This document shows, piece after piece, positions 1-6,723 of a stretch of 40,664 nucleotides of DNA; the stretch's first letter is position 1; every line of letters starts with the position of its first letter. The notes below the pieces were generated by a model. It searched no databases. It saw only the letters and a program-made list of their open reading frames with translations, and was not told the DNA's origin. Source of the DNA: JAJFVC01 sp039698075 (GTDB lineage Bacteria > Planctomycetota > Planctomycetia > Pirellulales > Thermoguttaceae); the NCBI GenBank assembly GCA_039698075.1, contig JBDKTJ010000027.1:1-40664 (forward strand), in the 5' to 3' direction. A program made the position numbers and the translations under genes.

Positions 1-1101
1 TGGTGGCGACCGGACGGCTCGCCCTTGGAACAACGCCCTTACAAAGCCATGGCCGGTCGCGTGTCGGGCAAGAATACGGTCCCCCGCGAATTTGCGGTCC
101 GGTTGACGGACTTGCCCCAAGAGCCGGTGGGCGTACGATGGCAGTCCGAACCGTCGGGTTCTTCGGCTGGTTGCGACGAACTGCAAAACGGCCCCAACAA
201 CCTGCGAGCTCTCGCAGTGACGATGCCCCAGGACGCGCGCACGGCGCTCATTCGGATCGGCGTGGCGGCCGGCCCTTGGCACACGTTGCTTGAGGGCGAC
301 AGCGGCGCGGCGACTGGCAGCGTCGGCGGAGGCGGGGTGGTGTTTTCCGACGCGTATGAGAAGGGTGGCGGAGTCATAATTTCCGCCTCTCACAATATTG
401 CCGATCAGGAGGTGCGACTTGTTGCGATCACGAAGGACGGCCGCGAACATCGTTCCGGAGACAGCATTGCCCGAAGCGCGGCGAATGTGATCCAGCTCAC
501 GGCCACGTTTCCAAAAATCCAACGGAAGGACATCCAAGCGTTTCGTCTGCAAACGCGGCCCTACGAGTGGGCCGAATTCCACAAGGTATCGCTCCGTCCC
601 ATTGGGGAATCCCGTAGGTCAGGTACTCCCGTACCTGACACAAGCGGCGAACCGACCGAAACCGCCAGACACGAGGCGTCTAATTTACAAACAGACACTC
701 ACCGAGGCCAAGCCGATTCATCTTCGTTGCCGACGGAGCCGGACCTACAAGAAATGCCGCCGGTGGTGGTTCGCTCCGAACCGATCTCCGGGCAACGCAA
801 CGTGACACCGGGCGAGACGGAAATCCGTGTCACGTTCAGCAAACCGATGACGGATCGCTCGTGGAGTTGGAGCACGGCCTGGGAAGACTCGACTCCAAAA
901 ATGCTCGGCGAGCCGAAATATCTGGACGACGGGCGCACGTGCGTGGTGCGGGCCAAACTCGAGCCGGGCCGGGCGTATGCCTTTTGGCTGAACTCGGAAA
1001 ATTTTCATAACTTTCAGGATCGCGATGGTCGGCCGGCCGTGCCGTATCTTTTGATTTTTGAAACCAAACCTCAATCTTCCCTGAAAGGATCTTCGCCATG
1101 A
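1..1101 (+). CDS. C-terminal part of a protein with an Ig-like (SbsA/Big_5-type) C-terminal domain; 5' end outside window
   Basis: The frame is open to the first base of the window, so the true start lies upstream; a TTG at 25 is the first internal start-like codon and is unlikely to be real. The first ~200 residues read as a soluble, probably extracytoplasmic region ending in a stretch around 'FRLQTRPYEWAEF' that I associate with the tails of planctomycete M56/BlaR1-like or other regulatory membrane proteins; that link is from memory. A low-complexity linker rich in T, S, E and P follows. The last ~110 residues form an Ig-like domain starting near 'MPPVVVRSEP' with 'IRVTFSKPM' and 'SWSWSTAW' and closing with 'AVPYLLIFETK'. 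The same domain is encoded alone by the next gene, whose ATG overlaps this stop codon by 4 bases (ATGA). Exact function unknown. Confidence 0.6.
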   Translation, partial: WWRPDGSPLEQRPYKAMAGRVSGKNTVPREFAVRLTDLPQEPVGVRWQSEPSGSSAGCDELQNGPNNLRALAVTMPQDARTALIRIGVAAGPWHTLLEGDSGAATGSVGGGGVVFSDAYEKGGGVIISASHNIADQEVRLVAITKDGREHRSGDSIARSAANVIQLTATFPKIQRKDIQAFRLQTRPYEWAEFHKVSLRPIGESRRSGTPVPDTSGEPTETARHEASNLQTDTHRGQADSSSLPTEPDLQEMPPVVVRSEPISGQRNVTPGETEIRVTFSKPMTDRSWSWSTAWEDSTPKMLGEPKYLDDGRTCVVRAKLEPGRAYAFWLNSENFHNFQDRDGRPAVPYLLIFETKPQSSLKGSSP

Positions 1102-1511
1102 ACCAGCTTTTTCGGACGACCGCCGCGGCAATGTTTGTTGTGGTTTGCTTGTCCGGCGATTTTACAACCGCTCAAGACATCAACGCGATGCCGCCGGTCG
1201 TGGTCCAAACCGTTCCGGAATCGGGCGTCAAAGATGTAGCTCCCGGCGAGGTTGAGATTCGCGTCACGTTCAGCAAGTCGATGGCCAACGGTTCGTGGAG
1301 CTGGTCGACCGCGTGGCAAGATTCTTCGCCCCAGGCGATCGGCAAGCCGAAATACGACCGCGATCAGAAGACGTGCGTGCTCAAGGTGAAGCTGGAACCC
1401 AACAAGACGTATGGATATTGGGTCAACAGCGAGCGGTTTCAGGGGTTCCGCGACCGACAAGGCCACCCGGCCGTGCCCTATCTGTTGGTCTTTCGGACAA
1501 AGGGAAATTAG
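1098..1511 (+). CDS. Small secreted Ig-like domain protein
   Basis: 137 residues. Residues 1 to about 25 are a signal peptide (hydrophobic AAAMFVVVCLSG, likely cleavage after TTAQ or nearby). The rest is one Ig-like domain of the SbsA/Big_5 type with 'IRVTFSKSM', 'SWSWSTAW', 'KLEPNKTYGYWVNSE' and 'AVPYLLVFRTK'. It is clearly a paralogue of the last ~110 residues of the preceding gene. Start ATG at 1098 overlaps the upstream stop in ATGA, so the two are probably translationally coupled. Such domains are structural or binding modules; no catalytic residues are seen. The gene ends within the stop codon of galactokinase on the other strand (overlap 1508-1511), so the two are convergent. Confidence 0.75.
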   Translation: MNQLFRTTAAAMFVVVCLSGDFTTAQDINAMPPVVVQTVPESGVKDVAPGEVEIRVTFSKSMANGSWSWSTAWQDSSPQAIGKPKYDRDQKTCVLKVKLEPNKTYGYWVNSERFQGFRDRQGHPAVPYLLVFRTKGN

Positions 1512-2668
1512 CGAGGGGACCGGTCGTTGACAAGCAACTCCGCGCCGTTGGTGGGTTGGCAGACGTAGACGGCCGGGTGTTGCGACGTTTTTTCCTGGTA
1601 GATTTTTGACACCCGGGCGACAAATTCGTCGGCCGATTGGGCTTGGACCAGCGCGACGGCACAGCCGCCGAAACCGGCGCCGGTCATACGCGCGCCGTAG
1701 CAGGACGGTTGTGCGGCGGCAATCTCAACCATCGCGTTCAGGGCGTCGCTGGACACCTCGAAATCGTCGCGCAGGCTTGCGTGGCTTTCGGACATGAGCC
1801 GGCCCAACGCGACGGCGTCGCCGCGGAGCATCGACTGGGCGGCCTGCCGGGTGCGGTCGTTTTCGGTGAGGACGTGAAGCGCGCGGCGGCGAGTGGTTGG
1901 GTCCAGTCGATCGGCTGCCGCGGTGAATTGCTCCAAGGTGACATCACGCAGGGCGGTCGCGCCAAAAAACTTGGTTGCCGCCTCGCATTGTTGACGGCGC
2001 TCGTTGTAGGCCGAATCGACCAGCCCACGCCGCGTCGCGGTGTCGAGCACGACGACGACCGTCTCGGGCGGCATCGGAACCGGTCGGATTTCGAGCGATC
2101 GGCAGTCGATCAGCAGGGCGTGGCCCGCGAGACCGGCGGCCGAGATCAGTTGGTCCATGATGCCGCAGTGGACGCCGACCCAGCGGTTTTCGGCCCGCTG
2201 CGCCAATTTGGCCATGGCGATGGGATCCCAAGACCACCGTGAAACCGCAAAAAACGCCCGGGCTGTGGCCATTTCCAACGCCGCGGAGGACGACAGGCCC
2301 GCGCCGTGCGGCACATCACCGACCAAAACGCCTTCCCAACCGGACAGTCGATGGCCGGCGTCTTGCAAGCTCCAGGCCGTGCCCTTCAGATATTCGATCC
2401 AACCGGCGCGGTCGTTGGTCGGATGGTCGAGCGAAAACTCGCCGGTCTGGTCGAAGTCGATCGAATGGACGATCACGCGGCGGTCGTTTCGGGGACGCAA
2501 GGCGATCCACGCGGCGCGGTCGATGGCCATCGGCAGCACGAAGCCGTCGTTGTAGTCGGTGTGCTCGCCGATCAAGTTGACGCGGCCCGGGGCTCGGACG
2601 ATCGCGCGCGGCGGCTGGTGGTATCGAGCGATAAAGCCCTCGGCGACGGTTTGCGCGGTGATGGACAT
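1508..2668 (-). CDS. galK: Galactokinase
   Basis: 386 residues, the usual galactokinase length. It phosphorylates alpha-D-galactose to galactose 1-phosphate with ATP, the first step of the Leloir pathway, in the cytoplasm. Seen: the galactokinase signature at residues 26-41 (APGR then NLIGEHTDYND, Arg29 matching the catalytic Arg of the family), GHMP kinase loop GAGLSSSAA at 122-130, CGIMDQ with the presumed catalytic base Asp172, and the third GHMP motif GAGFGG at 330-335. The ATG at 2668 is chosen because homology begins right after it; the same frame stays open upstream to 4888 only by chance, antisense-like to the symporter. No clear Shine-Dalgarno precedes it. It is the last gene of an operon with a sodium symporter and a small membrane protein, which suggests galactose is the transported sugar. 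No galT or galE is in the window. Confidence 0.95.
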   Translation of the reverse strand: MSITAQTVAEGFIARYHQPPRAIVRAPGRVNLIGEHTDYNDGFVLPMAIDRAAWIALRPRNDRRVIVHSIDFDQTGEFSLDHPTNDRAGWIEYLKGTAWSLQDAGHRLSGWEGVLVGDVPHGAGLSSSAALEMATARAFFAVSRWSWDPIAMAKLAQRAENRWVGVHCGIMDQLISAAGLAGHALLIDCRSLEIRPVPMPPETVVVVLDTATRRGLVDSAYNERRQQCEAATKFFGATALRDVTLEQFTAAADRLDPTTRRRALHVLTENDRTRQAAQSMLRGDAVALGRLMSESHASLRDDFEVSSDALNAMVEIAAAQPSCYGARMTGAGFGGCAVALVQAQSADEFVARVSKIYQEKTSQHPAVYVCQPTNGAELLVNDRSPR

Positions 2669-2727
2669 GGAGGTGACGGTCCGTGGTCGAGGCTGCGAAA
2701 TCGCAAACGGCGGCTTTGTTCGTCCTG

Positions 2728-2931
2728 TTAGTGACTTTTTCGTTTTGCCCGATAGGCCATGGCGAGCATGAAGACGCTGAAGGCCAGCAGGATGCAGCCC
2801 CAGCCCAGATTGACGTTGATGCCGAGCGAACGCTGATAGATTTTGGGGTCGGAGACCAGGCCGAATCCGGTGAGAATCAGGCCGAAAATGCCGAACATCA
2901 GTCCGATGGGAAGGCGAAGGTCGAGATGCAT
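2728..2931 (-). CDS. Small two-helix membrane protein between symporter and galK
   Basis: 67 residues with two hydrophobic segments, about residues 8-26 (LPIGLMFGIFGLILTGFGL) and 40-58 (NLGWGCILLAFSVFMLAMA), and a basic C-terminus (RAKRKSH), typical of a small inner-membrane protein with the tail in the cytoplasm. It lies 12 bases after the symporter stop and 59 bases before galK, in the same orientation, so it belongs to the operon. No named family is recognised. An accessory or stabilising role for the symporter is a guess from position. The 59-base gap to galK contains one copy of the recurrent TTGCGATTTCGC-type motif. Confidence 0.7.
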   Translation of the reverse strand: MHLDLRLPIGLMFGIFGLILTGFGLVSDPKIYQRSLGINVNLGWGCILLAFSVFMLAMAYRAKRKSH

Positions 2932-2943
2932 CAGGGGCTCCGT

Positions 2944-4794
2944 TTACCAGAACAAGATATTGAGGGCGACGGTGGCGGCCAGCACCAGCAACGCGAGCGT
3001 GGCGGGCTGAGCGTACCAGGCCAAGTGTTCGTCCTTGGCCACGTGCGGCGTGAGCGAGTAGACCAAGCCGCGCAGGTCGTCGTCCGTTTTGTTTTGTCGC
3101 GTGCACAACGAGACGAGAATGGTCAACAGGAAGCATGTGGTCCAGGCGAAAATGGCGGTCCAAAAGTTTTGGGCCATTTCGCTGCGATAGACGTGCAGCG
3201 GATGGCCGAACGCCAGCCAGCCGCCTTTGGCCAGCGAAGCGGCGCCGGCCGGCACGGTCCATCCGTGATGCATTGCGGCGGCGACGGTGCCCGACAACAG
3301 ACCGCAAAACGCGCCGTGGCCGGTGGCGCGTCGCCAAAACATGCCCAGCATGAAGGTGGCGAACAGCGGGGCGTTGACGAACCCGAACACCAGTTGCAGC
3401 ACGTCCATGATATTGTTGAACTGCGTGGCGAAATAGGCCGCCCCGACGCTGACGGCGATGCCCGCGACGGTCGAGGCGCGGCCCATCCACAGATAGTGGT
3501 TGTCGGACTTGTTCGGCGCGATGTAGCTTTGATAGATGTCGTAAGTCCAGACGGTGTTGAAGGCCGTCACGTTGCCGGCCATGCCCGACATGAACGAGGC
3601 CATCAGCGCAGTCAGCCCGAGGCCCAGCAGCCCAGTCGGAAAATAATGGAGCAACATCATCGGCGTGGCCAGATCGTAGTCGGGCACGGGCTGTTTTGTT
3701 TTCGGATCGAGCACGGCGACGGCGTTGCCCTGGGCGTCCTTCTCGACCTTGGGCGGGATGATGCCGCGCGCCGGCGGCAGTGTGAAGGCGGTCGCTTTTT
3801 CGGACGTCGCGGCGGCGCGCTGGACCGTCGGATGCGGGGCGGCGACCAACGCGATCATGCCGGGCAGGATCACCAGGGCGGGAAACAACATTTTGGGAAC
3901 GGCGGCGATCAGCGGCGTGCGACGCGCGGCCGACATCGAATCGGCGGCCATCGCTCGCTGAATCACCAGAAAATCGGTGCACCAATAGCCGAATGAGAGC
4001 ACGAACCCCAGGCCCATGACCAATCCGAACCACTCGACGCCCATCGGGTTGTCGGCCGCTTGGCTCAGATGGCTCCATGAGTTGGTCCAAGTGCCCGGCG
4101 AAAATCCTTCGGTTGCGGCCACGGCGTTCAGTTTGGTCGTGAGTCCCTGCCAGGCCCCGAGCAGTCCGTTGGGCCCGCCGACGTCTTTTAGCCCCAAAAA
4201 GACCAGCGGCAGAAACCCCAACACGATCAAGAAAAACTGGAGCACTTCGTTGTAGATGGCCGAGGTCAGTCCGCCGAGAAAGATGTAGAACAGCACGATG
4301 ACCGCCGACGCGGCCAAGCTGAAGTGGAAGTTCCAACCGAGCAGCAACTCCATCAGTTTCGCCAGGGCGTACATCGAAACGCCGGACGAAAACACGGTCA
4401 TCACGGCGAAGCTGACGGCGTTGAACCCGCGGGTCTTCTCGTCGTAGCGGAGTTTCAGATATTCGGGCACCGATCGGGCGCGGGAGCCGTAATAGAACGG
4501 CATCATGAAAAGTCCGACGAACAGCATGGCCGGGATCGCGCCGAGCCAGTAAAAATGGCTGGTCATGATGCCGTATTTCGCGCCGGAGGCGCCCATGCCG
4601 ATCACCTCCTGCGCGCCGAGATTGGCTGAGATGAACGCCAGCCCGGTGATCCAAGCCGGGATCGACCGGCCGGACAAGAAGAAATCGGTGCTGGTTTTCA
4701 TGAATCGTTTGAGGGCGACGCCGATGCCCAGCACGAACAGCGTGTAGACGATGAGAATGACGTAGTCGACGCCGCCGAGATGAACCGCTTCCAT
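2944..4794 (-). CDS. Sodium:solute symporter (SSS/SGLT family), probably galactose
   Basis: 616 residues from the ATG at 4794, with about 13-14 hydrophobic segments as in the SSS family. The N-terminus (GGVDYVILIVYTLFVLGIGV) is the usual first helix; 'DFFLSGRSIPAWITGLAFIS' with 'NLGAQEVIGM' is the SSS core around helices 1-3 where sugar symporters of the SGLT branch bind substrate and sodium. An insertion of about 60 polar residues near residue 315-380 (after 'ILPGMIALVAAP') precedes later helices. A longer start at 4872 would add 26 polar residues, which is unlikely. It heads an operon with a small membrane protein and galactokinase, so galactose import is the best inference. The first bases of the gene leader form a short palindrome at 4796-4808 (arms AAAAGG/CCTTTT). 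Confidence 0.9.
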   Translation of the reverse strand: MEAVHLGGVDYVILIVYTLFVLGIGVALKRFMKTSTDFFLSGRSIPAWITGLAFISANLGAQEVIGMGASGAKYGIMTSHFYWLGAIPAMLFVGLFMMPFYYGSRARSVPEYLKLRYDEKTRGFNAVSFAVMTVFSSGVSMYALAKLMELLLGWNFHFSLAASAVIVLFYIFLGGLTSAIYNEVLQFFLIVLGFLPLVFLGLKDVGGPNGLLGAWQGLTTKLNAVAATEGFSPGTWTNSWSHLSQAADNPMGVEWFGLVMGLGFVLSFGYWCTDFLVIQRAMAADSMSAARRTPLIAAVPKMLFPALVILPGMIALVAAPHPTVQRAAATSEKATAFTLPPARGIIPPKVEKDAQGNAVAVLDPKTKQPVPDYDLATPMMLLHYFPTGLLGLGLTALMASFMSGMAGNVTAFNTVWTYDIYQSYIAPNKSDNHYLWMGRASTVAGIAVSVGAAYFATQFNNIMDVLQLVFGFVNAPLFATFMLGMFWRRATGHGAFCGLLSGTVAAAMHHGWTVPAGAASLAKGGWLAFGHPLHVYRSEMAQNFWTAIFAWTTCFLLTILVSLCTRQNKTDDDLRGLVYSLTPHVAKDEHLAWYAQPATLALLVLAATVALNILFW

Positions 4795-5075
4795 GAAAAG
4801 GCCCTTTTGGCGAGACGGAGGAGAGAGTGGTTTGGTCCAAGAGGGCCGTCGCAACGCTCCCTTTGCACCCATCGCGATGCACGTTCAATAAAACCGCGAA
4901 AAATCGAAAGTGATCTGCGATTTAAAAGCTACGCATTTGCCGACGGTCTGCGTCCATCGGCGCCTTCGCTATTGTGTAGATCTGTTTAATGTATCCGCGG
5001 ATCTTTCGGGCTGCAATGCATCGACGCGGACATTTGGATTGACAAACGGCAGGGTTGGGGCGATTCTGGATTTTC
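4795..5075. other. Intergenic region upstream of the galactose operon
   Basis: No credible gene. On the minus strand this is the leader and promoter region of the symporter; it is AT-richer than the flanks (for example TTTTAAATCGCA and TTTTATTGAAC in minus orientation around 4885-4930), but no convincing -35/-10 pair was found. The right side ends at the 61-bp dispersed repeat. Confidence 0.4.
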
Positions 5076-5136
5076 GGGAAACGACCAACTGTCTTCGCGG
5101 AAGAGCATCCGCGCATTCTTAAGTTGGAACGCGTAT
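5076..5136 (-). repeat. 61-bp dispersed repeat, copy 1, directly after the Hpt gene
   Basis: These 61 bases match the reverse complement of 36175-36235 at 58 positions; differences are at 5090, 5114 and 5120. The element can fold: outer arms CCAACT (5085-5090) and AGTTGG (5122-5127), inner arms CGCGGA and TCCGCG around 5096-5113. Its end coincides with the stop codon of the Hpt gene (TAA on the minus strand, 5136-5138), so on the minus strand it starts right where translation ends. A more diverged relative ends at the stop codon of the XRE-like gene (36382). This position suggests a mobile or terminator-like element, which is inference. Confidence 0.85.
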
Positions 5137-5468
5137 TAGTCGGGCGTTCCGCTCCGGGCGAGACTGCACAGGGCGATCAATTCGTCGACGGTCGCTCGGA
5201 TTCGCTCTTCCGGCTCTCCGTCGCGGACGGAGGCCTCGACTCGGCCTGCTGCGGGAGAAATCACGTCGAAGCCATAGCTGCCGGCGGCGCCTTTGAGTTG
5301 GTGCGCGGTGCGTCGCAGTCGCTCCCAATCCGCAGATTTGAGACATTCGGACAGAGCCGCCACGCGGCCCGGCATCTCTTCAACGAACAGGTCGACGATT
5401 TCCCGAAGATCGGGATCGGCGGCCAGTCGCGAGTATACACAATCGTGATGAACAGCGGATGGGTCCAT
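5136..5468 (-). CDS. Hpt domain phosphotransfer protein (stand-alone)
   Basis: 110 residues, about the length of a single histidine phosphotransfer (Hpt) four-helix bundle. The phosphorylated histidine is His56 in 'TAHQLKGAAGSYGF', the classic Hpt motif. It should relay phosphate between a hybrid histidine kinase and a response regulator in the cytoplasm. The start ATG at 5468 gives a compact domain with only a short N-terminal lead (MDPSAVHHDC). No kinase or receiver gene is adjacent; the two response regulators of the window are about 21 kb away, and nothing in the sequence links them. The stop codon lies at the edge of the 61-bp repeat. Confidence 0.88.
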   Translation of the reverse strand: MDPSAVHHDCVYSRLAADPDLREIVDLFVEEMPGRVAALSECLKSADWERLRRTAHQLKGAAGSYGFDVISPAAGRVEASVRDGEPEERIRATVDELIALCSLARSGTPD

Positions 5469-5866
5469 TTTCTTGTCTGCCCCAAAAAGTTCCGAACAAC
5501 GCCGTCAGTCCTTTCCTGACGCCAACCAATCATACGTTCTTGTTATGGTCGCTATAACGGTGGGGTTGAGAGTCGCTGTTGGGGGGTGTTTTTTGTAAGA
5601 TCGCGTGTTGATTCTTCGGGAAGGCTGTTGTTTTTTGCGGAGCGGACTCGCCGTTTGGGTGAGCGACCGGTTTTAGGCCGTTACGTTCGACACGATTCGT
5701 ACAGGCGGCAGTGTTAAGGTGCAAGTTGTGGTGGAAATGGGTTGTCTAGTTAAGGAACGGCTATCGGTCGAGTCGATAGCAAGTCCTAGATTGGACCCAA
5801 CCTCCCTACCTACGCCAGTTTGCGTGAGTATCCCACAGGGTCTTTCCTAACAAAGGAGTACCTCCC
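5469..5866. other. Divergent intergenic region and leader of the Cys-rich gene
   Basis: 398 bases with no credible gene (an open frame at 5530-5724 on the minus strand has no SD and no recognisable product). It must hold promoters for the Hpt gene (leftward) and the Cys-rich gene (rightward). Hairpins seen: CGTCAG/CTGACG at 5503-5508 and 5516-5521; GCTATCG/CGATAGC at 5760-5766 and 5774-5780; GTCC/GGAC at 5783-5786 and 5793-5796. The last two lie in the probable 5' leader of the Cys-rich gene. No clear -35/-10 pair was found. Confidence 0.4.
5852..5866 (+). promoter_or_regulatory. Ribosome binding site of the Cys-rich gene, self-complementary
   Basis: AAAGGAG at 5852-5858 is a near-ideal Shine-Dalgarno 8 bases before the ATG at 5867. 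It is followed at once by TACCTCC, so GGAG can pair with CTCC around a 3-base loop. A small hairpin could therefore mask the site; whether it does is not known. Confidence 0.6.
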
Positions 5867-6589
5867 ATGTACCGTCGTATCTTGTTGTCGACGTTGGCCG
5901 CGGCCGCCTTGGTGGCGGTGGTTAGCGTCTCCAACGCTCAAGCAGGTCTGCTTGGCAAGTTTGGTTGTTGTGAGCCCGCCTGCTGTGCGGCTCCGAAGGC
6001 ATGTGCGCCGGCGGCTTGCGCTCCGAAGGCGTGTGCGCCAGCGGCTTGCGCTCCGAAGGCGTGTGCGCCAGCGGCCTGCGCTCCGAAGGCGTGTGCGCCG
6101 GTGTGCTGCGAGAAGGTGAAATGCTGCCGCGAGAGAAAGTGCCGCGAGCCGCGTTGCTGCCGTCCGCGAAGCTGCTCCGCCGTGAAGTGCTGCGAAACGG
6201 TCAAGTGCTGTGCCGCCCCGAAGGCTTGCGCTCCGGTTTGCAGCGAAGAGCGTTGCTGCAAAGAGCGTTGCCGCAAGGTTCGCTGCTGCCGTCCGCGAAG
6301 CTGCTCCGCCGTGAAGTGCTGCGAAGCGGTCAAGTGCTGTGCCGCCCCGAAGTGCTGCGAAGCTCCCAAGGCTTGCGCCCCGAAGTGCTGCGAAGCGCCG
6401 AAATGCTGCCAGGAAGTGAAGGCCTGCGCCCCGGCGACTTGCTGCCCGAAGGTTTGCAAAGAGCGATGCCACAAAGAGCGTTGCCACAAGGTTCGCTGCT
6501 GCCGTCCGCGGAGCTGCTCGGCGGTTGAGTGCTGCGAAGCGGTCAAGGCTTGCGCCCCCGCTTGCTGTGCGCCTGCTTGCTGCAAATGA
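5867..6589 (+). CDS. Secreted cysteine-rich repeat protein (58 Cys)
   Basis: 240 residues. Residues 1-26 are a signal peptide (MYRRILLSTLAAAALVAVV... ending SNAQA). The mature part has 58 cysteines in about 214 residues, mostly as CC pairs or single C every 3-5 residues. Two repeat types are visible: tandem CAPAACAPKA decapeptides (residues ~45-78, encoded by exact or near-exact 30-bp DNA repeats at 6001-6090) and three copies of an RCCRPRSCSAV block with following CCE. Charged residues are K, R and E. No enzyme motif. Early work described planctomycete cell walls as protein-rich with much cystine, so a disulphide-linked envelope component is the leading inference; a metal-binding (metallothionein-like) role is the alternative. 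A strong SD precedes it and a strong terminator follows, so it is a monocistronic gene that may be highly expressed. Confidence 0.85.
   Translation: MYRRILLSTLAAAALVAVVSVSNAQAGLLGKFGCCEPACCAAPKACAPAACAPKACAPAACAPKACAPAACAPKACAPVCCEKVKCCRERKCREPRCCRPRSCSAVKCCETVKCCAAPKACAPVCSEERCCKERCRKVRCCRPRSCSAVKCCEAVKCCAAPKCCEAPKACAPKCCEAPKCCQEVKACAPATCCPKVCKERCHKERCHKVRCCRPRSCSAVECCEAVKACAPACCAPACCK
5989..6100 (+). repeat. Tandem 30-bp direct repeats inside the Cys-rich gene
   Basis: Three full units at 6001-6030, 6031-6060 and 6061-6090, with partial units on both sides, differ at only a few bases. They encode the CAPAACAPKA decapeptide. Such arrays change copy number by slippage or recombination, so length variation between strains would be expected. 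Confidence 0.9.
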
Positions 6590-6655
6590 GCCGTAAGAGC
6601 TTAGGCCCGAACCCATCCCCGATCCAGGGTTGAGCCAGCTCCTTTACGATCATGT

Positions 6656-6698
6656 CCAGCGGTCCGGTCGAACGTCGATCGGACCGCTGGTGTTTTTT
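6656..6698 (+). terminator. Rho-independent terminator after the Cys-rich gene
   Basis: Perfect 11-bp arms CCAGCGGTCCG (6656-6666) and CGGACCGCTGG (6680-6690); the 13-base interior can pair further (TCGA-ACG-TCGA). TGTTTTTT follows at 6691-6698. It lies 67 bases after the stop codon and before the convergent minus-strand gene ending at 6724. Confidence 0.9.
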
Positions 6699-6723
6699 CT
6701 TGGCTCTCGGCCGGATCGCCGAT

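Noticed and set aside
1508..4888. One continuous minus-strand open frame of 1126 codons
   Set aside because: Its second half is galactokinase, but its first part runs in a different frame across the symporter gene and has no family resemblance; it is a high-GC read-through.
5530..5724. 64-codon minus-strand frame upstream of the Cys-rich gene
   Set aside because: No SD, no domain, and position in the divergent promoter region.
5938..6585. Minus-strand open frame rich in Q, H, A and G opposite the Cys-rich gene
   Set aside because: It mirrors the repeats of the plus-strand gene; no start signal, and the plus strand has signal peptide, SD and terminator.
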